Shown here in pieces: positions 1 to 5,868 of a stretch of 5,868 nucleotides of DNA. A program made the translations under genes and the position numbers. The DNA is taken from NCBI GenBank assembly GCA_017999075.1, contig JAGOBX010000251.1, forward strand, positions 1-5,868. The letters are read 5' to 3'. The notes under the pieces were generated by a model. That model did no database searches. It was not told the origin of the DNA and was given only the letters and a program-made list of their open reading frames with translations. Every line of letters begins with the position of its first letter. Position 1 is the first letter of the stretch. The DNA comes from Candidatus Babelota bacterium (GTDB lineage Bacteria; JAGOBX01).

Positions 1-1
1 A

Positions 2-1267
2 ACTTTAAAAGAAACTTTAGATACGATAAAAAGAATAGGAATAATATTAAATTCTTCATTTGATTTAACCGAATTGTTGTCAACTATAATGAATTTATCC
101 TCAGACATAATGGATGCTGAGGCAAGTTCATTGATGCTGCTGGATGAAAAAACAAATGAATTAGTATTTTCAGTAACCACAGGGGCAACAACCTCAAAAT
201 TAAAAGAAATACGAGTTCCTGTAGGACAGGGAATTGCGGGGTGGGTAGCTGCAAACGACAAACCTCTTCTTGTAGATGATGTGTCCAAAGATCCGAGATT
301 TTTCAAAAAAGCCGACGAAAAATCCTCTTTCAAAACCAAATCAATTCTATGCGTACCATTAAAAGTAAAAAATAAAATTATCGGCGTACTGCAGGTATTG
401 AATAAACGCAACGGCAGAATATTTAATAACGAGGACCTAACTTTATTTTCTGTTATGGCCCATATGGCGGCACTTGCCATAGAAAATGCAAGGCTGATAA
501 AAGCCGGTATAGAAAAAGAAAAATTCGAGCAGGAAATAAAAATAGCTCAAACTCTTCAAATGTCTATTTTACCAAAAAAATTTGAATATTTTAAAAACAT
601 AGAACTCAGCGGCAAAAGTATCCCTGCGAGAATAGCCGGAGGAGATTTTTTTGATTGCATCAAATTAAATGATGAAGAAATGTTTTTGCTTATTGCAGAT
701 GTTTCAGGAAAAGGAGTCGGAGCTGCTTCTCTCACAATGGTTCTTCTTACTTTTATCCGCGCATCAATAAGCGCAAACCCAAACAATCTTGATATTAAAG
801 AACTTCTAATGAAAATAAATTCTTTTATGCAGCATGAACTTACCGTTGATTTGTTTATAACTATTTTTGCTTTAAAATATAATGTAAGAACTTTTGAGTT
901 AACATATGTAAACGCTGGGCATAATGAACCTTTAATTTGTTCTGCTGCAAACAAAAACATTTCTCTTCTCAAATCAGACGGGATAGTGCTTGGAATGCTT
1001 GAAGACATAGAATTATTTGAACACAAATGTTTTCTTGAATATGGTGACCTGCTTTTTTTATATACAGACGGAGCAACCGAATGCATTAACTCTGATGAAG
1101 AACAATACGGCGAAGAAAGGTTGCACAATCATATTAAAAAAACTTTTGATTTGCCAGCAAAAGAAATCAGAAATTCTTTAATCGAAGATATTAAAAAATT
1201 TTGCGGGGAACGGGAACAGTTCGATGATATATCTCTTCTTATATTAAAAAACAAAGGCGGTATATAA
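2..1267 (+). CDS. GAF-domain PPM/SpoIIE-type serine phosphatase (RsbU-like), 5' partial
   Basis: Likely a cytosolic protein phosphatase that dephosphorylates a phospho-serine/threonine STAS-type anti-sigma antagonist in a partner-switching pathway, controlled by its GAF sensor. The frame is open to the left edge. The first candidate start (TTG at 74) falls inside the first GAF helix and has no ribosome-binding site, and the 24 codons before it read as normal GAF sequence, so the true start lies outside the window. Counting from 74: GAF domain to about residue 138, including GQGIAGWV and SILCVPL; a linking helix at about 139-168 ending in the typical LQMSILP; then the PPM phosphatase domain to the end. 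The metal-binding acidic residues all appear present: GGDFFD (D191), ADVSGKG (D209), YTDGATE (D332), FDDISLL (D384/D385). YVNAGHNEP is also conserved. No membrane segment or kinase domain is visible. The domain call is firm; the substrate is inferred from the family. Confidence 0.93.
   Translation, partial: TLKETLDTIKRIGIILNSSFDLTELLSTIMNLSSDIMDAEASSLMLLDEKTNELVFSVTTGATTSKLKEIRVPVGQGIAGWVAANDKPLLVDDVSKDPRFFKKADEKSSFKTKSILCVPLKVKNKIIGVLQVLNKRNGRIFNNEDLTLFSVMAHMAALAIENARLIKAGIEKEKFEQEIKIAQTLQMSILPKKFEYFKNIELSGKSIPARIAGGDFFDCIKLNDEEMFLLIADVSGKGVGAASLTMVLLTFIRASISANPNNLDIKELLMKINSFMQHELTVDLFITIFALKYNVRTFELTYVNAGHNEPLICSAANKNISLLKSDGIVLGMLEDIELFEHKCFLEYGDLLFLYTDGATECINSDEEQYGEERLHNHIKKTFDLPAKEIRNSLIEDIKKFCGEREQFDDISLLILKNKGGI
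1254..1260 (+). promoter_or_regulatory. Ribosome-binding site of the TolC-like gene
   Basis: AAGGCGG matches AAGGAGG at six of seven positions and lies 10 nt before the TTG at 1271, inside the last codons of the phosphatase gene. It supports the TTG start and close translational linkage of the two genes. Confidence 0.5.
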
Positions 1268-1270
1268 ATT

Positions 1271-2737
1271 TTGAAAAAAATATTATTTGCAATATTTTTT
1301 TTTGTTATAAGCTCTACGGCAGTATTTGCCGTTTTACCTTCCATAGATAATATCATAGGGACAACAGAAATTTCTTCTGAATACAAAAACAAATTCGATT
1401 TGTTTTTAACAGATGAAAAATACGATTCTCAGCAACTTCAAATTTCAGATACGGTTCAGTCATATGTTTATTCAATAGAAGATATTGTAAATAAAAGTTT
1501 TGCTCTAAATAACGAACTAATGAAAGACAAACTCGAATCTCAAATAGAGCTTGCAGGATATTATGTTGAGCGGGCGGAATATCTTCCAAAATTAAAACTT
1601 GAATTGGGTTATTCAAAAGATTCTACAGGCGACATTTCAGCTTCAACAGCAGGACTCGGAGGTCAGCAGCAAGCATCCACTCCGATAGGTTTCGGCACAG
1701 GATGCAACGTATCATTCATTTCCGAATACACGATATGGGACGGCGGTTACTCTTCGACTAAAGCCAAACAAAAAAAATCAACTGCAAAATTAAAAGATGC
1801 AAACTATAAACTTGATAAATTTGAATTTCAGTATGAAGTTTTAAAATCTTATTTTGATTATATTCTATTTGATGAGCTTGTAAAAATAAGAAAAAACATG
1901 TTGGACTATAATCAGGAAAACTTAAGATTTGTAATATCTCAGATAAACAAAGGTGTTGAAATTAAGTCCTCCGTATTTAATGCTGAAAATGAATTAAAAC
2001 AAGCTCAATATGATTTTGAAAACGAACTTAGAAATCTTGAACTCAGCAGGGCAATTTTAAACAGTTATATAGGTTTAACTCCCGAATCTCCGATTATAGC
2101 ACGCCAACGTTTTTTCGAACCTCCAAAAACTTTAGATTACCAAATAAACGATTTATTAACCATTGGACTAAGCAACAGACCTGAATTAAAACAAATCGAT
2201 ATACAGAAAGAAATAGCAGGACTTGATAATAAAATGGCTCAAGCCAGATATTATAAACCAAAAATAAAAACAAATGCTATGTATGGTTATTTGAACAGTG
2301 ATCATTATTCTTTAAGTGAAAAAGACAAAGAATGGAAGCTTAAGCTTGCAGTAGAATTGAATATATTTGAAGGATGGAAAGATAAAAAACTTATTGAACA
2401 ATCCGATATTGCAATCAAAAAATACGATGCCGAAAAAAAACATTATGAATTTCAAATTCAGCTTGAAATAAGACGGATGTTAAATGATTTTATTGAATCA
2501 AAAAATAATGCGGAATTATTCAATGATAAAATAAATCAAAATACCGAAGAATTGAAAATACAGAGAGTGAACTATGACAAAGGCATTTTATTATACAAAG
2601 ATTATCTTGCATCTCAAAAAAATCTTTTAATCAACAGATTAAAATATACTCAGTCTCTTTACAATTTTACAATATCGGTTCTAAACCTAAAAAAAAGTTT
2701 GGGGCTGAATTACAATATTGAGATTAAATCAAAATAA
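1271..2737 (+). CDS. TolC-family outer-membrane efflux channel protein
   Basis: Outer-membrane channel subunit expected to form a trimeric beta-barrel with a long periplasmic alpha-barrel, giving an exit duct for a tripartite efflux pump or type I secretion system. The 488 residues match the family's usual 420-500. Residues 1-20 are a classic signal peptide (MKK, hydrophobic core, TAVFA cleavage site). After a short N-terminal stretch, the two structural repeats of the family are visible: YLPKLKLELGYS followed by YTIWDGGYSSTKAKQ (about 104-167), and YYKPKIKTNAMYGY followed by VELNIFEGWKDKKLIEQ (about 327-377), each flanked by long amphipathic helices. NRPELKQIDIQ (302-312) is typical just before the second repeat. 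The TTG start is chosen because the next in-frame ATG is at residue 84, which would remove the signal peptide. There is no lipobox cysteine, unlike the OprM/NodT lipoprotein branch. It starts 3 nt after the phosphatase and precedes the adaptor gene. The substrate cannot be told. Confidence 0.92.
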   Translation: MKKILFAIFFFVISSTAVFAVLPSIDNIIGTTEISSEYKNKFDLFLTDEKYDSQQLQISDTVQSYVYSIEDIVNKSFALNNELMKDKLESQIELAGYYVERAEYLPKLKLELGYSKDSTGDISASTAGLGGQQQASTPIGFGTGCNVSFISEYTIWDGGYSSTKAKQKKSTAKLKDANYKLDKFEFQYEVLKSYFDYILFDELVKIRKNMLDYNQENLRFVISQINKGVEIKSSVFNAENELKQAQYDFENELRNLELSRAILNSYIGLTPESPIIARQRFFEPPKTLDYQINDLLTIGLSNRPELKQIDIQKEIAGLDNKMAQARYYKPKIKTNAMYGYLNSDHYSLSEKDKEWKLKLAVELNIFEGWKDKKLIEQSDIAIKKYDAEKKHYEFQIQLEIRRMLNDFIESKNNAELFNDKINQNTEELKIQRVNYDKGILLYKDYLASQKNLLINRLKYTQSLYNFTISVLNLKKSLGLNYNIEIKSK

Positions 2738-2743
2738 TTATCC

Positions 2744-2750
2744 GGGGAAA
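2744..2750 (+). promoter_or_regulatory. Ribosome-binding site of the adaptor gene
   Basis: GGGGAAA lies in the 18-nt gap between the channel and adaptor genes, 5 nt before the ATG at 2756. It is the only G-rich stretch in this gap and supports that start. Confidence 0.45.
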
Positions 2751-2755
2751 ATTTA

Positions 2756-3949
2756 ATGAAAAAATTCAATATTATTTTTGTTGTCTCCATTTTTATTTTA
2801 ATGTTTTTCATAAATGCAGTTTTTGCAGATTTCACAAAAATAATTTCAAAGAATCTTAAAAACAGGATGGAATATATAGGTAATATCATTACTGACAATA
2901 AACTTACTTTAAAAACAAAAAGTTCAGGAGAAATAATTTCAATAAATGTCAAGGAAGGTGACAAAATAACAAAAAATTCTGAAATACTCGCCCTTGACGG
3001 AAGATTGGAAAAATTACAATATGATGAATCAATGGTATCGGTTGACATAGCTAAATCAAATAAAAATAAAGCTGAAGCTTCTTATAATAAAGTTTTTGAA
3101 AAACCGGATAAAAATGAAATAGATAAAGCTTTGGCGGCAGTAAAGGAAGCACGAGTAAATTATGAAGATGCTATAAGGCAATATGAACTTCAAGCATCAT
3201 TGTTCAGTCAGGCTGCTGTTACAAAAGAACAAAAACTTCAGGCTGAAAATAATGTAAAACTTGCTGAAACATCTCTAAAAAAAGCTGAAGCTTCTTATCA
3301 GATAATAATAAAAGAAATTGGAGAATGGGATAAAAAAATAGCTGAAGAAGATAAAATTAATTCCGAGCTTCAATATAAAAAATCTATAATATCTTCTGAT
3401 ATAAAAAAAATAAATTTGGAAAACAAAACAGTTTATGCCCCATTTACTGGTTCTGTAACAAAAGTTTTTGTAAATAAAGGAGAGGTGCTTAATCAAGGAG
3501 CTGCAGTATGCGAATTGATAGACGATATAAACCTATATGCTGAACTTTTTGCTTCTTCAGACGATATTATGAACATTTTTTACGGACAGCATGCAGAAAT
3601 TATTTCGGATGTTATTTCAAAGACTTTTTCAGGTAAAGTTGAATTTATAAGTTCAGAAGCTCAAATGCCTGAAAGAAATTTCAGGATCAAAGTAAAAATC
3701 GATAACAACGGCGGTTTTTTAAAAGCCGGAATGTTCGCAAAAATAATTTTGTTAAGCGGTAAACCTGAAACTTCGGGAGCCTTATTAGTTCCTGAAACTT
3801 CCGTATATATAAAAGATGAAAAGTTTTATATCAAAATAAAAAATAAAAATGAATTAGTCGAAACTCCTGTTGATATATTAAGAAAATTCAATGGTTTTTA
3901 TCAAATTAAATCTTCAAAAATTAATTCCGATTCTGTAGTTCAATATTAA
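2756..3949 (+). CDS. HlyD/AcrA-type periplasmic adaptor (membrane fusion) protein
   Basis: Periplasmic adaptor expected to bridge an inner-membrane transporter and the TolC-like channel encoded just upstream. Residues 1-24 form a signal peptide or N-terminal membrane anchor (MKK, hydrophobic core, NAVFAD). The two halves of the barrel-sandwich (biotinyl-lipoyl) domain are at about 49-82 (SGEIISINVKEGDKI) and 224-255 (APFTGSVTKVFVNKGEVL). Between them, about 83-223, lies a long Lys/Glu/Ala-rich helical hairpin that should dock on the channel tip. A beta-barrel follows (about 257-335, with LKAGMFAKI) and a membrane-proximal segment (VPETSVYIKDEKFYIK). The protein stops at SDSVVQY, where relatives usually continue for some 10-20 more residues, so the C-terminus is short. 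No transporter gene adjoins it, so RND, ABC (MacA-like) and MFS partners all remain possible. The start is supported by an upstream G-rich site and the signal sequence. Confidence 0.92.
   Translation: MKKFNIIFVVSIFILMFFINAVFADFTKIISKNLKNRMEYIGNIITDNKLTLKTKSSGEIISINVKEGDKITKNSEILALDGRLEKLQYDESMVSVDIAKSNKNKAEASYNKVFEKPDKNEIDKALAAVKEARVNYEDAIRQYELQASLFSQAAVTKEQKLQAENNVKLAETSLKKAEASYQIIIKEIGEWDKKIAEEDKINSELQYKKSIISSDIKKINLENKTVYAPFTGSVTKVFVNKGEVLNQGAAVCELIDDINLYAELFASSDDIMNIFYGQHAEIISDVISKTFSGKVEFISSEAQMPERNFRIKVKIDNNGGFLKAGMFAKIILLSGKPETSGALLVPETSVYIKDEKFYIKIKNKNELVETPVDILRKFNGFYQIKSSKINSDSVVQY
3068..3298 (+). repeat. Pair of exact 18-nt direct repeats within the adaptor's coiled-coil region
   Basis: AAAGCTGAAGCTTCTTAT occurs at 3068-3085 and again at 3281-3298, in the same reading frame, coding KAEASY each time (residues 105-110 and 176-181). 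The copies sit on the outgoing and returning helices of the predicted hairpin. This may reflect internal duplication of helical repeats or simply codon bias in a KAEA-rich coiled coil. Confidence 0.6.
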
Positions 3950-3953
3950 AAAT

Positions 3954-5132
3954 ATGTTTAAAAATATAAAATTTTTCTTATTATTTTCCTTGATTATTCT
4001 GGCGACAGGTAAATTTTATGAATGTGGCGCAAATATAATCGAAGACCTGAAAAAATTTCAAGAAATCCTTATAAAAATACAACGTCAGCACATATCAAAA
4101 CCTGATGACAAAAAACTAATAAAAAATGCAATAGAAGGAATGCTTAAATCGCTTGACGATCCTTATTCAATTTATATGGAAGAAAAAGAAAATGAACAGT
4201 TTCAAGAAAAAATTAAATCTCATTTCGGAGGAATAGGAATACAAATAGGAATTTACAAAGACGAATCTTCCGGAGATTCATATTTACAGGTTATTGATCT
4301 GCTTCCTATAAAAAATTGTCCTGCAAAAATAGCCGGAGTTATGCCCAAAGACATAATTTTAAAAATAGACGATATAGACGCTAAAAATATGCCGTTTGAA
4401 GAAGCACGTAATTTTCTTCGCGGAGAAATTGGAACCATGGTAACTCTAACTTTACGAAGAATTACTGAAAACGAAACAGAACCTTTGAAAATAACAATAA
4501 CCAGAGATGAAATAAACTTGTCTCAGGCAAGACACAAAATTTTATCCGATTCGATCGGTTATTTACGGCTTGATTCATTCACCGAATTATCCGCAAAAGA
4601 TGTTAAAGAAAATCTTTTAATTCTTGTTGACAGCGGCGTCATCGGAATTATTTTTGATTTACGCAGCAATCCCGGCGGGTTGCTGACTTCAGCAGTTGAA
4701 ATAGCCGGATATTTCTTAAATGAAAAAAAACTTGTTGTATACACCAAAGATAGAAACGAAAATCAAATTTCGGATTATTATACTACAGGTAAATCATTAT
4801 GTGATTTACCTTTGGTTCTGCTTGTCAATGAACTTAGTGCAAGCGCTTCAGAAATTGTTACTGGAGCATTAAAAGCCCACAGCAGGGCAGTTGTCATAGG
4901 CAAAAAAACCTTTGGCAAAGGTTCGGTGCAGCAGTTATATACTTTTTCGGATAAAAGCGGGCTAAAACTCACTAATGCATATTATTATACTCCTGCGAAT
5001 ATATGTATACATAAGATCGGTATTGATCCTGATATCAATGTTCCCTATGACAGTTCCACTAAAGAAGACGAACAGATTGAATTCGGAATCAAATCTTTAA
5101 AAGCGTTCAATTTTTTAAATCAAAAATTTTAA
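3954..5132 (+). CDS. Carboxy-terminal processing protease (S41/CtpA family, PDZ domain)
   Basis: Serine protease with a Ser/Lys dyad, expected in the periplasm, that trims or degrades envelope proteins from their C-termini. Residues 1-18 are a hydrophobic signal sequence or anchor. An N-terminal helical region carries the family signature around AIEGMLKSLDDPYSIYM (59-75). The PDZ substrate-binding domain spans about 90-185 (FGGIGIQIGI; AGVMPKDIILKIDD; RGEIGTMVTLTL). The protease core follows: IGYLRLDSFTE (201-211), FDLRSNPGG (234-242), NELSASASEI with nucleophile Ser297, and TFGKGSVQQ with Lys322 and Gln326. The 25-residue Ser-Lys spacing equals that known for E. coli Prc and B. subtilis CtpB, so the enzyme looks catalytically intact. 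The ending with GIDPDINV and EDEQIEFGIKSL is also typical, and 392 residues is a normal length. It begins 4 nt after the adaptor without a recognisable Shine-Dalgarno, suggesting coupled translation. Physiological substrates are unknown. Confidence 0.95.
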   Translation: MFKNIKFFLLFSLIILATGKFYECGANIIEDLKKFQEILIKIQRQHISKPDDKKLIKNAIEGMLKSLDDPYSIYMEEKENEQFQEKIKSHFGGIGIQIGIYKDESSGDSYLQVIDLLPIKNCPAKIAGVMPKDIILKIDDIDAKNMPFEEARNFLRGEIGTMVTLTLRRITENETEPLKITITRDEINLSQARHKILSDSIGYLRLDSFTELSAKDVKENLLILVDSGVIGIIFDLRSNPGGLLTSAVEIAGYFLNEKKLVVYTKDRNENQISDYYTTGKSLCDLPLVLLVNELSASASEIVTGALKAHSRAVVIGKKTFGKGSVQQLYTFSDKSGLKLTNAYYYTPANICIHKIGIDPDINVPYDSSTKEDEQIEFGIKSLKAFNFLNQKF

Positions 5133-5164
5133 TTTAAAATTATTATTCAATTTAACTTTTAATT

Positions 5165-5868
5165 ATGAAAATCCGGATTCTACAGATAATTCAATCTCGT
5201 AATGCAATGTCTGCACGCGGCGGACAGGAATATATATTTTATTTATTAAACTATGGTTTAGCTCAATCTCAAAATTATGAAATTACTTTAATAACTCCAG
5301 GATACAATCCCCTTCTTGAAAAATTAAAAGAATATAATATAAAAATATATTATATGAATTTCAGCAATATTAATTTTTTCAGAACATTAAAACGTTTTAA
5401 AAAATTTTTATCAGAAAACAACTTCGATATTATCCATACGCACGATTGGTTAAGTAATTTATTTGTTTATTTAATTTTTAAAACTAAACCTCTTCTAATA
5501 AAATCTGTTTCAACGCGTTACTTTGTCCTGCTCTCCCATTATATGAGTTTTAAAATCAGATTGGCAAAACATTTAATAGGCGTTCTCGAAAAAAAATTGT
5601 TATTATTCAATCATTTTAATATATGTACTGCCAAAAATATTATGAGTGATTATATACACATCGGCATTCCTCCATATAAAATTACTGTAATACATCCCGG
5701 CCTTGATTACACAAATACACAAATCAATGAAGAAGAAAAAGAAAAACTCAGAAAAAAAATTATCGGAGCTGATTCGATAAAAATTAAAATCGCATGTTTG
5801 TTCGGTTCTTTTGACAGATTGCGAAATGGTTATGATGTATATGTGAAAATTATTGAACAGTTTAAAAC
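5165..5868 (+). CDS. GT-B glycosyltransferase, family 4-like, 3' partial
   Basis: N-terminal half (234 codons plus two bases) of a glycosyltransferase likely to transfer a sugar from a nucleotide-sugar donor onto a glycan or lipid acceptor at the cytoplasmic face of the membrane. The frame runs open from ATG 5165 to the right edge. It starts MKIRILQIIQ, followed by the glycine-rich ARGGQEYIFYLLNYGLA loop (about 17-33) typical of the acceptor-side Rossmann domain. FDIIHTHDWLSNLF (about 87-100) is the usual H-x-H/D segment, and a C-T-A-K-N-I-M stretch followed by IPPYKITVIHPGLD matches the hinge before the donor domain. IACLFGSFDRLRNGYDVYVKIIEQFK resembles the first strand and helix of that domain, where most relatives have a KG motif and this one reads RNG. 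The E-x7-E donor-binding region would lie beyond the window. No clear Shine-Dalgarno precedes the ATG. Lipopolysaccharide or capsule synthesis is plausible, but the sugar cannot be assigned. Confidence 0.85.
   Translation, partial: MKIRILQIIQSRNAMSARGGQEYIFYLLNYGLAQSQNYEITLITPGYNPLLEKLKEYNIKIYYMNFSNINFFRTLKRFKKFLSENNFDIIHTHDWLSNLFVYLIFKTKPLLIKSVSTRYFVLLSHYMSFKIRLAKHLIGVLEKKLLLFNHFNICTAKNIMSDYIHIGIPPYKITVIHPGLDYTNTQINEEEKEKLRKKIIGADSIKIKIACLFGSFDRLRNGYDVYVKIIEQFK

Noticed and set aside
74-76. TTG as the true start of the phosphatase gene
   Set aside because: The frame is open to the window edge, the preceding 24 codons look like the first GAF helix, and there is no ribosome-binding site before the TTG.
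556-1128. 190-codon open frame on the - strand within the phosphatase gene
   Set aside because: It lies entirely opposite a well-supported conserved domain, its translation is Ser/Ile-rich with no recognisable domain, and it looks like a shadow of the + strand codon pattern.
2710-3048. 112-codon - strand frame opposite the adaptor start
   Set aside because: Hydrophobic, low-complexity translation caused by the complement of Lys/Ile-rich coding; no family signal and it overlaps two real genes' ends.
4011-4034. Lipoprotein lipobox at the protease N-terminus (Cys24 after the hydrophobic segment)
   Set aside because: The residues before the cysteine read FYE, which does not fit the L-[AS]-[GA]-C pattern.
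5125-5141. Inverted repeat AATTTTAA-T-TTAAAATT spanning the end of the protease gene, considered as a terminator
   Set aside because: The stem is made of A and T only with a single-base centre and no following T-run, so it would be too unstable; such dyads are expected by chance at this base composition.
5133-5164. Possible promoter for the glycosyltransferase in the 32-nt gap
   Set aside because: The gap is almost entirely A and T, so -10-like words occur by chance and no spaced -35/-10 pair stands out.

Overview
The window is AT-rich (roughly 30% GC by eye) and densely coded on the + strand only. It holds five genes: a GAF plus PPM/SpoIIE-type phosphatase (cut at its 5' end by the window edge), a TolC-family outer-membrane efflux channel, an HlyD/AcrA-type periplasmic adaptor, a carboxy-terminal processing protease (S41/CtpA family), and the N-terminal half of a GT-B (family 4-like) glycosyltransferase cut by the 3' edge. 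The outer-membrane channel and periplasmic adaptor imply a diderm bacterium. The low GC, the A-ending codons and the gene mix would fit an Elusimicrobia/Endomicrobium-like or another uncultured Gram-negative lineage, but this taxonomic guess is weak.

Layout: phosphatase 2-1267 (open to the left edge), 3-nt gap, TolC-like channel 1271-2737 (TTG start), 18-nt gap with a G-rich ribosome-binding site, adaptor 2756-3949, 4-nt gap, protease 3954-5132, 32-nt all-AT-rich gap, glycosyltransferase 5165-5868 (open to the right edge). No gap is long enough to hold another gene, and I see no intrinsic terminator or convincing promoter, so at least the first four genes look like one transcription unit. No tRNA, rRNA, CRISPR, insertion sequence or attachment site was seen.

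How the genes may work together: the channel and adaptor would form the outer-membrane and periplasmic parts of a tripartite efflux or secretion machine. The inner-membrane pump (RND, ABC or MFS) is not in the window. The Ctp protease would act on envelope proteins, and the glycosyltransferase probably opens a surface-glycan or lipopolysaccharide gene set. The GAF-phosphatase is a cytosolic switch of the RsbU type that usually acts on a phosphorylated STAS-domain anti-anti-sigma factor; that partner is not visible here. The joint role is inferred from gene order only. I found no strong evidence of an undescribed system; the most interesting point is the linkage of a partner-switching phosphatase to an envelope efflux/protease cluster.
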